Shown: in pieces, positions 28,087 to 37,756 of the stretch | Position numbering within the stretch: the stretch's first letter is position 1 | How the letters are laid out: each line of letters begins with the position of its first letter | NCBI GenBank assembly: GCA_016787605.1 | Contig: JAEUUE010000123.1 | Location: forward strand, 1-64,000 | DNA length: 64,000 nucleotides | Source of the DNA: Cyclobacteriaceae bacterium | Lineage (GTDB): Bacteria; Bacteroidota; Bacteroidia; Cytophagales; Cyclobacteriaceae | Reading direction: 5' to 3' | Notes under the pieces: model-generated | What the model was told of the DNA's origin: nothing | Database searches by the model: none | What the model saw: only the letters and a program-made list of their open reading frames with translations | Program-made: the position numbers and the translations under genes

Positions 28087-29778
28087 ATGAAAAGAAACAT
28101 TGCACTTGGACGGGTTATAGGTACAGAGGATTCTACACCCCTAGAGTTTTGGGTTGCAATTTCAAACCATCAATTTGTCCAATTGGATGAAGTTGTTGCA
28201 CTGGAACGAGAACTACCTGACGGTAGGAAGGTTAGGATCTATGGAATGGTAACGCAGATTCGTGCCCGACATGAAGGCGCTCGATTTGACTCTGATGTCT
28301 TTCTAATTGAGAATGGCATCCTTCCCGCTGAAGTCAGTCAGGCTGCGAAAATTACCACAACACGATTTGAACCTGAGATTTTCGTACCACCAATTCCAGG
28401 TCAGTTGGTTAATATCGCTCGCGAAAACCAACGTGATGAAGCCCTTTTCTTCGATCAAATGGAAAGGAAGCTTGCTATTGGCCTATCTCGGGATGATGAG
28501 GTTTTTTATCTGAACTTTGATTTCTTGAATGGAACCAGAGGAGCCCATGTAAACATAAGTGGTGTATCAGGTGTGGCAACTAAGACTACCTATGCCAGTT
28601 TCTTATTGTATAGCCTGTTTCACTCGGGGATTCTCGGTAATGATTCTATTAATACAAAAGCCATTATCTACAATGTCAAAGGAGAAGACTTGCTCTTTCT
28701 AGATCACACGAACTCGAATATCAAGAATGAGCAACGCACTAAGTACAGTAAGCTTGGGCTAACTCCAGGAGCATTCGAAAGTGTTGAATTCTGGGCTCCC
28801 CCTAGAAGAGATGATCCGAATGTTGTACCTGATGTCACATCAAGACAAAAGGGGGTATCTTCTTTTTTTTGGACAATTGCCGAATTTTGCAAGCGTGACT
28901 TCTTGACTTTTTTGTTCGCCGATGCAGAAGATGATCGTCAGCAGTACACAATTGTAATTCAAAATGTAATTGCACGACTACGCGAGGCAACAAGCCTTGG
29001 CACTGGTGGTGTAAGATTAGATGGCGTAGAAGTCCGAATGTTCAATGATCTGGTTGAACTAATCGTTTCTCGTCTCAGAGACACTGACACACAAACTGCC
29101 TGGGCAGGCCCTGCAATTGGGCAAGGAACAATAAATGCATTTGTTAGAAGGCTGTATTCAGCTGCTCCGCATGTTGGACACCTTATACGTGGCGACGTAT
29201 CCAAGCCTGAAAAGCATGTAATCAAGAACGAAGCACAAGTATCAGTTGTGGATATTCACAACCTAAATGACAGAGCGAAGCGATTCGTTGTTGGCATCAC
29301 TCTCAAAAAACTATTTGACGAAAAGGAAAAGAGTGGCCAGGCAAACCCACTACTGTTTGTTGTTCTCGATGAGCTAAACAAGTATGCGCCAAGGGAGGGG
29401 TCTAGCCCAATTAAGGAAATCTTAGTTGACGTAGCAGAACGCGGTAGATCATTAGGGATCATTCTCGTCGGCGCCCAGCAAACTGCGAGCGAAATTGAAC
29501 GGAGAATTGTGGCCAATTCAGCGATAAGAATTGTTGGAAGGCTTGATTCAGCCGAAGCAGGTCACGCAGAGTATGGTTTCTTACCAGTCGCTCATCGTCA
29601 AAGAGCGACAATTTTAAAACCTGGAACCATGATTTTAGCTCAACCTGAGCTACCAATTCCCCTGGTTCTCGAATTTCCTTTCCCTTCTTGGGCTACGCGA
29701 GCTACTGAGGCCTCTGAAGAAAAATCTAAATCAAGGTCTAAGCTTAAAACAGATCCATTTGCTGGTCTAAAAAATTAA
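28087..29778 (+). CDS. herA: HerA-like hexameric DNA translocase (first gene of operon)
   Basis: A 563-aa FtsK/HerA-type ATPase. A beta-barrel-like N-terminal (HAS) domain (about 1-110) precedes the motor. The Walker A region is atypical: 'GVSGVATKT' at 159-167 lacks the glycine before the lysine. Walker B is 'LLFVVLDELNKYAP' with Asp428/Glu429, followed by the HerA signature 'VAERGRSLGIILVGAQQTASEIERRIVANSAIRIVGR', which includes the arginine-finger region. HerA hexamers pump DNA for the NurA nuclease during end resection. Here the other resection genes (SbcD, SbcC, NurA-like) follow at once, the first 4 bp downstream. Confidence 0.83.
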   Translation: MKRNIALGRVIGTEDSTPLEFWVAISNHQFVQLDEVVALERELPDGRKVRIYGMVTQIRARHEGARFDSDVFLIENGILPAEVSQAAKITTTRFEPEIFVPPIPGQLVNIARENQRDEALFFDQMERKLAIGLSRDDEVFYLNFDFLNGTRGAHVNISGVSGVATKTTYASFLLYSLFHSGILGNDSINTKAIIYNVKGEDLLFLDHTNSNIKNEQRTKYSKLGLTPGAFESVEFWAPPRRDDPNVVPDVTSRQKGVSSFFWTIAEFCKRDFLTFLFADAEDDRQQYTIVIQNVIARLREATSLGTGGVRLDGVEVRMFNDLVELIVSRLRDTDTQTAWAGPAIGQGTINAFVRRLYSAAPHVGHLIRGDVSKPEKHVIKNEAQVSVVDIHNLNDRAKRFVVGITLKKLFDEKEKSGQANPLLFVVLDELNKYAPREGSSPIKEILVDVAERGRSLGIILVGAQQTASEIERRIVANSAIRIVGRLDSAEAGHAEYGFLPVAHRQRATILKPGTMILAQPELPIPLVLEFPFPSWATRATEASEEKSKSRSKLKTDPFAGLKN

Positions 29779-29782
29779 GGTC

Positions 29783-30937
29783 ATGAGATTCCTACATACC
29801 GCTGACTGGCACGTGGGCAAAACGCTTAGGGGAAGAAACAGAGCGGACGAGCACGTAGCAGTTCTAGCTGAAATTGTAAGGATTGGGGAAGAGAAGAAAG
29901 TTGATGCCGTCTTCATTGTTGGCGATCTCTTTGATTCATCAGCACCTACACCTGAATCTGAACGCATTGTTTACAACGCTCTTCTTGAGTTAGCAAAGGT
30001 AACCCCACAGGTTGTCATTATTTCTGGAAATCACGACAATTCAATGCGCTTCGAGGCTATCAAGCCTTTGCTTCGCCTTACAAATATCCATGTTTTGGCC
30101 ACGCCGTCAAGACCAAGCGAAGGAGGAGTAATTTCATTTAAGAATGACCAAGGTGAAACAGTCAATCTCGCTTTACTTCCCTTTCTATCCCAGCGTTCAA
30201 TCATAAGGGCCGACCAGTTGATCTCTGGTAGTGCCGCCGATCATGCACTCGAATATGCTGAACGGGCCAAAAGGGTGATAGAGGCACTCTGCCAAGATTT
30301 TTCAACCAAGAGCATCAATATCCTACTTAGCCACGCGATGGTCCAGGGCGGTCTTCTTGGAGGTGGTGAGCGATTGGCGCATACAATATTCGAATACAGT
30401 ATTCCGACAAGTGCATTTCCTCCTATCCTTCATTATGTTGCTCTTGGGCATCTTCATAGGGCACAAAAGCTTGCTGGTGCATGTCCCATCTGGTACTCAG
30501 GCTCACCTATCTCCCTTGATTTTAGTGAGACCAAAGATATCAAGTCAGTAAGCATAGTTGATGCTCAAGCTGGGAAACCAGCCAAAGTCGAGCAGATTCC
30601 GATCAAATCAGGTAGGCGTCTTAGAGTTATAAGTGGGACAATTGACGACCTAATCGCTATGAAGGACACTTTGGGCGATGACCTACTAAGAGTTGACCTA
30701 ATAGCATCTGACACAGCAGGCGTTTCGGACCAGGTTAGGGAGATACTCCCTAATGCTCTGGATGTCAGACTTGTTCGCAAAAATCCTACCGCCCAACCCA
30801 AGAATACAATCAATACATCAAGGTCACCTCAAGAACTCTTTGCGCAATATCTCAAGGAACAAGATGATGACGACAAGGGGGTTAAGAAACTATTCAACGA
30901 GCTACTAGACGAAATTCATGCGACCGATCCGTCTTGA
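29783..30937 (+). CDS. sbcD: SbcD/Mre11-type nuclease subunit
   Basis: A 384-aa calcineurin-like phosphoesterase that would be the nuclease of an SbcCD (Mre11-Rad50) complex acting on DNA ends and hairpins. Metal-ligand motifs are complete: 'DWHVGK' (Asp8, His10), 'GDLFD' (47-51), 'GNHD' (82-85), 'LLSHAMV' and 'ALGHLH'. A C-terminal capping domain follows, with the acidic tail 'EQDDDDKG'. Its 3' end overlaps the SbcC gene by 20 bp. It is part of a transcription unit with herA and nurA rather than a housekeeping sbcDC pair. Confidence 0.9.
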   Translation: MRFLHTADWHVGKTLRGRNRADEHVAVLAEIVRIGEEKKVDAVFIVGDLFDSSAPTPESERIVYNALLELAKVTPQVVIISGNHDNSMRFEAIKPLLRLTNIHVLATPSRPSEGGVISFKNDQGETVNLALLPFLSQRSIIRADQLISGSAADHALEYAERAKRVIEALCQDFSTKSINILLSHAMVQGGLLGGGERLAHTIFEYSIPTSAFPPILHYVALGHLHRAQKLAGACPIWYSGSPISLDFSETKDIKSVSIVDAQAGKPAKVEQIPIKSGRRLRVISGTIDDLIAMKDTLGDDLLRVDLIASDTAGVSDQVREILPNALDVRLVRKNPTAQPKNTINTSRSPQELFAQYLKEQDDDDKGVKKLFNELLDEIHATDPS

Positions 30938-33314
30938 GTTGGAAGGCTTTACAGCATTTAGAGAACCGACAAAAATTGATTTTGACGGTGTCGAGACGTT
31001 TGTTCTGTCAGGCCCCACGGGATCAGGAAAATCAAGCGTAATAGATGCAATCACATTTGCATTGTACGGGAGTGTTCCACGGTACAACGATCCAAAACTT
31101 GTCCACCCGATTGTGAGTCAAGGCTTAATGGAGGCCAAGGTGAGATTTGATTTCCAAGTCAATGATAAGGACTACACAGTTGTTAGGGTTGTTAGGAAAC
31201 TGAAACGGAACGACGCTTGGGGGGCAACTACCAAGGAGGCACGGCTTGAGTCAGATGATAAAGTGCTAGCTGGCAATGCGTCCGAGCTTGATGACGAAAT
31301 TAAGAAGCTGTTTGGACTTGATTTCAATCAATTCATATCGTGTGTGGTTCTTCCTCAAGGGGAATTCGCAAAGTTCCTAAATGAGCAACCAAGCAAGCGA
31401 CAGGATCTATTAAAGAACCTGCTGCGGCTTCAAGTATATGAGCAAATAGGCAAGCGCGCACGAGCAAGAGCTGCTAATTATACAAGTACAAAGCAGGCCT
31501 ATGAGGAACAGCTCTTGGAGTATTCCGCTGTGGAACCCTCGGATCGAAAGAACATTTTAGAGAAGATTGCTACACTCGAGAGTCTTTTGAAAGAAGCAAT
31601 TGCAATTCAGAAGAGCGTCTCCAAACTTGAGGTTCAATCTTCTTCAATTGATGAATCTTTGACAAAGATGCGAGAGCAGGTCGAGCTATTAGAGGGATTG
31701 AAGCCACCAAAGGATTATACCACAGTTGACGATAGGTACAAGAAATTGGAAGCAGCTTACGCTATAAGCGCGAAGAAAGTAGCTGAAGCAGAGGCCGTTT
31801 TGGAAAAGGTTGAGAAAAAGCTTGAACGCATTCCTGACATATCCACCCAGAAGCAAATCTTGAAAGAGTACAACGACATGTCAAGTGAGAAAGAAGTCCT
31901 TGTGCGTCTGCAACGTGATATTGACAAAAGAAACAAACAGGAAAGTGAACTGGCAAAGCAAGTGGAAAAGTTGATGGTTGAACTTGACGATGTTCAGAGC
32001 AAAATTGATCAATTCAAGGATGAGCATTCGGCATACCATCTTTCAAAAAAACTGTCTAAAGGAGATAAGTGCCCTATTTGTGATAGAGAACTGACTGCCA
32101 AGCCTCAACTTCAGCTGCCTAGAGGCACTAAAGAAATCGAGGCTATAAAATTGAAAATTGAAACTGCCATCAGGGATGCTCAAGAGAATCACCAGGATGC
32201 CAAAAATGGTGTTGCGACGATTTCTGGGAGCATAGCTAGCACCAAAACACGGTTAGCACTCCTTGAAAAAGCATTACGAAATGTGCCATCGGTCTCGGAA
32301 ATCAAAGCTGCAATGAAGATTTATGAGGACCTTCAATCTGAATTATTAAAAGCAAAGGAGAATGTAAAGGCGTCCAGGAGGGCCGAGAAAGAAGCGCTCC
32401 AGGCAAAGGAAGTAGTATTGAAAGACCTCAAACTAAGGTGGAAACACTTTGATAGCGTCCGCGATACCGTTGCCGAATTGAAGCCACCCGCTTCTGACAA
32501 GGAGAAGTATGATGATTCCTGGAATGAGCTCACAACCTGGGCTAACAAATTGGGAAAAAAAATGCTTGGGCAAATTGATGGGCTTCTGAAAGAGGAATCA
32601 TCAATTCAAAAAAAGATCCAAAATGCCTATGAGCCTCTCATTAAGGATATGCGGAAACAGGACATAAACGTAGACGAGAATAAGGAAATCAAAGAAGAAT
32701 TGGTTGAACTACTTTCAGATGCAAAATCTGAATTGAAAAGGGTTGATCAAAGTGCAAAAAAAGCAAGAGAATTGAAAGACAAGATTTCCTTGCTTACCAG
32801 CGAAATCGAAGTGGGAAGAAGACTCGCGCAGCACATGAGTGCAAATTACTTTGAGAGATGGATTTTGCAGGAGGCATTTGAAAACCTGGTATTTGAAGGC
32901 AGCAAAAAGTTGGAGGAATTGACATCTGGTAACTTTTCGTTTGCGATTGATGAAAGACTAAATTTTGATATCATAGATCATCGAAATGCGGATGAAAGGC
33001 GATCCTCAAAAACCCTATCTGGAGGAGAAACATTCCTTGCGTCATTGGCATTGGCCCTGACGCTTTCTGAGCAGATTGCTCAGTTGGCATCTGAAGGATC
33101 GGCTCCGCTTGAATCAATTTTCTTGGATGAGGGATTTGGGACTCTTGACCCTGAAACTCTTGAAACGGTTGCAAGCGCTATCGAGGAACTCGCTTCAAAA
33201 GGGCGTGTCATTGGTCTTGTAACCCATGTTAAAGAACTGGCAGACAGAATTCCGGTCCAATTTCAGGTAACAAAAGGCTCGTCAACGTCAACTGTGAAAA
33301 AAATAGTTTTGTGA
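30918..33314 (+). CDS. sbcC: SbcC/Rad50-type SMC ATPase, short form
   Basis: A 798-aa ABC-type ATPase that clamps DNA ends for SbcD. It has Walker A 'GPTGSGKS' (32-39), the Q-loop region 'CVVLPQGEFAKFL', long coiled coils interrupted by a zinc hook 'CPIC' at 385-388, signature 'TLSGGE' (699-704), and Walker B 'FLDEGFGTLD' with Asp737/Glu738. At 798 aa it is markedly shorter than typical bacterial SbcC proteins (about 1000 aa or more), and the missing length is in the coiled coils, as in archaeal Rad50. It overlaps sbcD by 20 bp and the NurA gene by 4 bp, implying tight translational coupling. Confidence 0.9.
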   Translation: MRPIRLELEGFTAFREPTKIDFDGVETFVLSGPTGSGKSSVIDAITFALYGSVPRYNDPKLVHPIVSQGLMEAKVRFDFQVNDKDYTVVRVVRKLKRNDAWGATTKEARLESDDKVLAGNASELDDEIKKLFGLDFNQFISCVVLPQGEFAKFLNEQPSKRQDLLKNLLRLQVYEQIGKRARARAANYTSTKQAYEEQLLEYSAVEPSDRKNILEKIATLESLLKEAIAIQKSVSKLEVQSSSIDESLTKMREQVELLEGLKPPKDYTTVDDRYKKLEAAYAISAKKVAEAEAVLEKVEKKLERIPDISTQKQILKEYNDMSSEKEVLVRLQRDIDKRNKQESELAKQVEKLMVELDDVQSKIDQFKDEHSAYHLSKKLSKGDKCPICDRELTAKPQLQLPRGTKEIEAIKLKIETAIRDAQENHQDAKNGVATISGSIASTKTRLALLEKALRNVPSVSEIKAAMKIYEDLQSELLKAKENVKASRRAEKEALQAKEVVLKDLKLRWKHFDSVRDTVAELKPPASDKEKYDDSWNELTTWANKLGKKMLGQIDGLLKEESSIQKKIQNAYEPLIKDMRKQDINVDENKEIKEELVELLSDAKSELKRVDQSAKKARELKDKISLLTSEIEVGRRLAQHMSANYFERWILQEAFENLVFEGSKKLEELTSGNFSFAIDERLNFDIIDHRNADERRSSKTLSGGETFLASLALALTLSEQIAQLASEGSAPLESIFLDEGFGTLDPETLETVASAIEELASKGRVIGLVTHVKELADRIPVQFQVTKGSSTSTVKKIVL

Positions 33315-34234
33315 GCATCAAAATATCAGTTGAGTCCTGGATGCCAGACTATGCTTCCGCTATTGGAGAAGTCGATTTTGATCCCTCTGAGGTCAAAGTA
33401 AACTTAGAGATAGAACGAAAGGCAACAGATTGGGCTCCAATTTCGCCTGATGGCACTACTGGTCGCGAAGGTACCGTCTATTTTGTCGACGGGGTTAGGC
33501 GAATCGAAGCAATGGTATGGCTTGAAAAGGAGGGTTCACCACCCACACGAGGTGTTTGTGCCTCGATAGCGGCTGGAGTTGTGAAGGCTAGTGATCATGC
33601 TCATGTAGTCGATGTGCAACTAAGACGGGGCATCTATTCATCGGTGAACCCGCCGGATTTATCGACGCGCGCAGGTGTCTTTAAGCCAATTGCTGTTACA
33701 AGTGGAGATTTCAAAGACCTCAATGTCGCAATTCAAGAAAGTCTTGGAAGCCTCGAAATTGAAGTTGCAGCAGAGTTAAATATTGAAGAGGATGCAATTG
33801 TTATTGTAGATGGGCCACTTTCTGGTCATAAGAATGTGCCAGGCGGACTGGGGTTTATAAAGACGCATCGAGTTGCCTATTTGCCTGAACCACAATCCAA
33901 AATTCTTGCAAAGTTGACGGAAGGTCAGCGTACTCCAATTTTTCTTACTAGTTCAACCTGGACTCGCTTTTCATGGTATTTGAGACTACCAGGTCCAGTT
34001 GTTCACCCATACTCAGGATTGGTTAGGCTCGAGGCAACGGGGGAACTCCCATCCGTTCAACAACTAGCCAATCGAAGCTCCAAAATGCTTCCCTTCTATG
34101 CCTCTTTACCACATAAAGACCCTAGGGCGCCACAGAACCTCTTTCCGATTGGAGGATTAGAGAGGGAATTAAGGAGAAGACTTGGGGACAGGGAGATAGT
34201 TCATCGAGCATTAAAGGTTGCAACAATGAATTGA
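33311..34234 (+). CDS. nurA: NurA-domain nuclease
   Basis: A 307-aa protein predicted to be the 5'-3' nuclease partner of HerA. The NurA pattern is visible: 'VYFVDGVRRIEAMVW' with Asp60, 'AIVIVDGPLSG' with Asp167 (RNase H-like metal ligands), 'RFSWYLRLPGP' and 'HPYSGLVRLE', and the C-terminal 'DPRAPQNLFPIGGLE'. It starts at a GTG that overlaps the SbcC stop (33,311-33,314). An intact NurA beside HerA, SbcD and SbcC reproduces the four-gene end-resection cluster of archaea. It is followed 10 bp later by the OLD-family gene. Confidence 0.78.
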   Translation: MSIKISVESWMPDYASAIGEVDFDPSEVKVNLEIERKATDWAPISPDGTTGREGTVYFVDGVRRIEAMVWLEKEGSPPTRGVCASIAAGVVKASDHAHVVDVQLRRGIYSSVNPPDLSTRAGVFKPIAVTSGDFKDLNVAIQESLGSLEIEVAAELNIEEDAIVIVDGPLSGHKNVPGGLGFIKTHRVAYLPEPQSKILAKLTEGQRTPIFLTSSTWTRFSWYLRLPGPVVHPYSGLVRLEATGELPSVQQLANRSSKMLPFYASLPHKDPRAPQNLFPIGGLERELRRRLGDREIVHRALKVATMN

Positions 34235-34244
34235 AAAGAGATCC

Positions 34245-35873
34245 ATGCATGTTTCAAAAGTACATATTCAAAATTTCAAGGGTTTCAAGGGATCATTTAA
34301 AGTCTTGCTAAATGAAAGGATCAACATTTTTGTCGGTGACAATGAAGCTGGCAAATCGACAATAATTGAGGGCATTCATCTAGTGTTATCTGGTCTATTC
34401 AATGGCAGATATCTCCGCAATGAGTTGAGTCAGTATGTGTTCAACGTTCATGTGGTTGAAGAATACATCAAGAAACTAGAAAGTGGGGATACGCCGTTAC
34501 CGCCTCATATACTTATAGAGTTGTTTCTCGAGGGAGCTGACCTGGCAGAATTCGAAGGAATAAACAACAGCGAAAGAGTTAAAGCGCAGGGCTTAAGTCT
34601 AAGGATTGCATTTGATGAGAAATTTCAAGCTGAATATGAAAAACTAGTTCTGGCCGGGAACATCAAGACAATTCCAATTGAATACTATGGTATGGTCCTG
34701 TCAACGTTTGCCCAGGATGAGGGTATTACTCCTAGGACAATTCCGTTGAAGTCTGCACTAATTGACTCGACAAGTAGTCGCTATCAAAATGGCTCTGACA
34801 TCTACATTTCAAGGATCGTGAGAGAACTTCTAGATGAAGAAGAAGTAGTTAACATTTCGCAAGCTCATCGTAAAATGAAAGAGGGCTTCATGAACGAGGC
34901 TTCCATAAAGCTAATAAATGAGAAGATTCAGCGTTCAACGCAAATTTCCAATAAGAAAGTAGAACTCTCTGTCGATCTCTCGTCCAAAAATGCCTGGGAG
35001 AGCAGTCTAATGACGTATCTTGAAAATGTACCCTTCCACTATATTGGAAAAGGTGAACAGAGTATTATTAAAACTAAACTAGCGCTTGCGCACAAGAAGT
35101 CGAAGGAAGCAAATTTCATTTTACTTGAGGAACCCGAGAATCATCTTAGTCACTCAAAGCTTAGCGAGCTGATTGGCTATCTAAAAGCCGATAGTCAGGG
35201 TAAGCAAATTGTAATCACGACTCACAATAGCTTTGTAGCAAACAAACTTGGCTTAGATAGTTTAATTCTTCTCCACGATCAAAGAACCATTCGCTTAAAT
35301 GATCTAAGCTCAGACACAAAGGAATTCTTCAGGAAACTTTCCGGATATGATACGCTGAGACTAGTCTTATGCTCTAAAGCCATACTTGTTGAGGGCGATT
35401 CCGACGAGCTGGTAATACAAAAGGCTTACTTAATAGCCAAGGGTCACCTGCCCATTGAGGATGGAATTGATGTGATTTCAGTAGGAACTTCATTCATGAG
35501 ATTTCTTGAAATAGCCGTCAAACTTTGTAAGAAAGTTGCTGTGGCAACGGACAATGACGGAAATCTCTCAGCAGTTGAGAAGAAATATAGAGACTTCATC
35601 GGTTCGAACACCAAACCATCAATCAAGATTTGTTACGATGAGACTGTAGATACGGGCTCCAACGAGAAAATCAATTATAATACACTTGAACCAAAACTGT
35701 TAAAGGCGAATGGTTTGACATTAATGAACGAAGTTCTAGGTAAGACATTCAAATCAGATGAGGAGCTTTTACTCTATGCCCGTTCCAATAAGACAGAATG
35801 TGCACTGAAGATTTTCGATTTTGGGAAGGAATTGAAATTCCCACAATACCTTCTTGACGCGATCAATTTCTAA
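34245..35873 (+). CDS. OLD-family ATPase-TOPRIM nuclease (GajA-like)
   Basis: A 542-aa protein with an N-terminal ABC-type ATPase ('GDNEAGKST' at 31-39; 'FILLEEPENHLSH' Walker B/D-loop; 'VITTHNSFVA' H-loop) and a C-terminal TOPRIM nuclease ('AILVEGDSDELVI' with Glu383; 'VATDNDGN' with Asp436 and Asp438). This is the layout of overcoming-lysogenization-defect nucleases, including GajA of the Gabija anti-phage system, which nicks DNA when nucleotides fall. Its stop shares one base with the start of the following UvrD-type gene, the gene order of Gabija. Length is near that of GajA (about 580 aa). Confidence 0.85.
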   Translation: MHVSKVHIQNFKGFKGSFKVLLNERINIFVGDNEAGKSTIIEGIHLVLSGLFNGRYLRNELSQYVFNVHVVEEYIKKLESGDTPLPPHILIELFLEGADLAEFEGINNSERVKAQGLSLRIAFDEKFQAEYEKLVLAGNIKTIPIEYYGMVLSTFAQDEGITPRTIPLKSALIDSTSSRYQNGSDIYISRIVRELLDEEEVVNISQAHRKMKEGFMNEASIKLINEKIQRSTQISNKKVELSVDLSSKNAWESSLMTYLENVPFHYIGKGEQSIIKTKLALAHKKSKEANFILLEEPENHLSHSKLSELIGYLKADSQGKQIVITTHNSFVANKLGLDSLILLHDQRTIRLNDLSSDTKEFFRKLSGYDTLRLVLCSKAILVEGDSDELVIQKAYLIAKGHLPIEDGIDVISVGTSFMRFLEIAVKLCKKVAVATDNDGNLSAVEKKYRDFIGSNTKPSIKICYDETVDTGSNEKINYNTLEPKLLKANGLTLMNEVLGKTFKSDEELLLYARSNKTECALKIFDFGKELKFPQYLLDAINF

Positions 35874-36994
35874 TGGGAGCCAGGGTAATTCTCGCAACAG
35901 CAGGATCAGGCAAGACAAGACACCTTGTCTATGAGTCGATCAAGCAAACTAAAAATAGGATCTTAATTACTACTTACACGCAGGCTAATGAGCTTGAAAT
36001 AAGGAAGAAGTTTATTGAAGTCAATAAGTGCATACCATCAAATGTAACTGTGCTTTCATGGTTTTCCTTTCTGCTTAAGCATGGTGTTCGACCCTTTCAA
36101 CCATTGCTATCTGAAAAGAGAATAAATGGACTTCTTCTGGTCAATAGTCAACGAGAATCTGGAGTCAAGTTCATTGACAAAAGAGGTATAGCAATTCCAT
36201 ATAGTGAAACCAAAGAATTTGAAAGACACTATTTTACAATTCACAACCGCAAGATATTTTCAGACAAGTTGTCAAAGTTTGTATGCAGGTGTAACGCAAA
36301 ATCTTCCGGCGCCGTCTTTAGTAGGATAATTCGAGTTTTCCCTACAATTTATATAGATGAGGTTCAGGACTTAGCTGGTTTTGATCTTGATTTCATTGAG
36401 GGTCTGTATAAAAATGGAGCCAACATCGTTATGGTTGGCGACCCGCGACAAGCAACGTATTCTACAAACACAACATCTAAGAACAAGCAATTTAGAAAGT
36501 CAGACATTGTTAGGTTTTTCGAAGAGCGTGCTGAACACATTTCAATAGATGACTCGTCCTTAATAACAAACTACAGGTGCACTAAGCTAATTTGTGATCT
36601 ATCCAACAAGCTATTCCCAGACTACCCACAAGCCATTTCTGGTAACCATCACGTTGTAGATCACCTTGGCGTTTTTTTTCTAAAAACCGACGATGTTGAG
36701 GAATACCTCAACACTTTTCACCCAGTCCAATTGAGGGATTCAGTCAAGACAAAGGTAAACGCAGCATATCAGGTGATGAATTTTGGCGAATCAAAGGGTC
36801 TTTCATTTGACAGGGCACTGATTTACCCAACTAGTCCAATAATTCAATGGCTATTCGATCACTCGACTGATTTAGCACCAATTAGCAGGGCTAAATTTTA
36901 CGTAGCATTGACCCGCGCTCGATTCAGTGTTGCAATTATCTACGATTTTCAAGAGTCCACCAGGGTCGATGGCATATCTAATTTCAGTTTTTAA
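35873..36994 (+). CDS. Compact UvrD-type SF1 helicase (GajB-like)
   Basis: A 373-aa UvrD/Rep-family ATPase. The motor motifs are all present: 'ATAGSGKT' (residues 8-15), 'YIDEVQDL' with Asp162/Glu163, 'VGDPRQATY', 'LITNYRC', 'GESKGLSFDRALIYP' and 'FYVALTRARFSVAI'. The 1B/2B insertions of housekeeping UvrD (about 720 aa) are missing, and it is shorter than typical GajB (about 490 aa). It overlaps the OLD gene by one base. In Gabija the helicase senses DNA ends or free ssDNA and activates GajA; the same pairing is inferred here. It is not a broken UvrD, since the motifs and frame are intact. Confidence 0.82.
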   Translation: MGARVILATAGSGKTRHLVYESIKQTKNRILITTYTQANELEIRKKFIEVNKCIPSNVTVLSWFSFLLKHGVRPFQPLLSEKRINGLLLVNSQRESGVKFIDKRGIAIPYSETKEFERHYFTIHNRKIFSDKLSKFVCRCNAKSSGAVFSRIIRVFPTIYIDEVQDLAGFDLDFIEGLYKNGANIVMVGDPRQATYSTNTTSKNKQFRKSDIVRFFEERAEHISIDDSSLITNYRCTKLICDLSNKLFPDYPQAISGNHHVVDHLGVFFLKTDDVEEYLNTFHPVQLRDSVKTKVNAAYQVMNFGESKGLSFDRALIYPTSPIIQWLFDHSTDLAPISRAKFYVALTRARFSVAIIYDFQESTRVDGISNFSF

Positions 36995-37003
36995 ACTTTG
37001 AGG

Positions 37004-37744
37004 ATGAACCTTGTTAAGTTCTGTGCTTGTGAATTCGGTATTGAGAATCTTGAAAAAGGTCAACTCTATTTTAACAGTTTAAGCAATTTGAATGACCCTT
37101 TTGAAGGAATCTTCCGGTACAGACCCTCAACAAATCAGGATGAATTTGAAAGGTTCTATCGGATGTACTTTGGTGATAACGAAAAATTAGATTACTATTT
37201 CCAAAACAAACACGAATTCTATAGAAAAATAAATGAAACCCTTGAATGGAGATACTCCAATAATGGTATCTGCTGCTTTAGCGATGAGACCTGTATTAAT
37301 GACATTCGCATGTGGTCTCATTACGCTGATAAGCAGAAGGGGTTTTGCTTAAGGTTTAATGAGACCTTAAACTTTTCAACGCCACGTGAACTCAACGAAC
37401 CCGACAAACTGGTTGGCCATCCAAGCGGGCCTTTTAAAGTCGAGTATACTGATGAGTACATAAATGAAGATCCGACGGCTAAGAAATTAAATCAGCGAAC
37501 ATTCCTGACGACAAAATTCGTCGATTGGTCGCATGAAAAGGAGTATAGATTTATCTCGCCAATACCAGGTCCCTATCTGTTCGAAAAGCAATCGCTTATA
37601 GAAGTCGTTTTCGGACTAAATTTTGACTACACACAACTCGCAACAATTAAAGCAACAATTCAAAGCACTTATCCTGCCTTAAGGTTTCGATGCCAGGTTC
37701 GGGTAGGTGGTCGCTTCGAGCTCACTAGCATTGGTCTAGATTGA
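37004..37744 (+). CDS. DUF2971 protein
   Basis: A 246-aa protein with the DUF2971 pattern: 'LEKGQLYFNSLSNLNDPFEG', 'GICCFSDETCINDIRMWSHYADKQKGFCLRF' and 'RTFLTTKFVDWSHEKEYRFI'. The ATG at 37,004 is preferred; a TTG two codons upstream is also in frame. DUF2971 proteins are often found beside defence and toxin-antitoxin genes, but their biochemistry is unsettled. Spacing of 9 bp from the helicase and 12 bp to the next gene places it in the same operon. Confidence 0.78.
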   Translation: MNLVKFCACEFGIENLEKGQLYFNSLSNLNDPFEGIFRYRPSTNQDEFERFYRMYFGDNEKLDYYFQNKHEFYRKINETLEWRYSNNGICCFSDETCINDIRMWSHYADKQKGFCLRFNETLNFSTPRELNEPDKLVGHPSGPFKVEYTDEYINEDPTAKKLNQRTFLTTKFVDWSHEKEYRFISPIPGPYLFEKQSLIEVVFGLNFDYTQLATIKATIQSTYPALRFRCQVRVGGRFELTSIGLD

Positions 37745-37756
37745 ACCTACGTTAAA

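Noticed and set aside
35873..36994. Truncated housekeeping UvrD pseudogene
   Set aside because: All SF1 motifs I to VI are present in order in an uninterrupted frame; compactness is natural for the Gabija-type partner.
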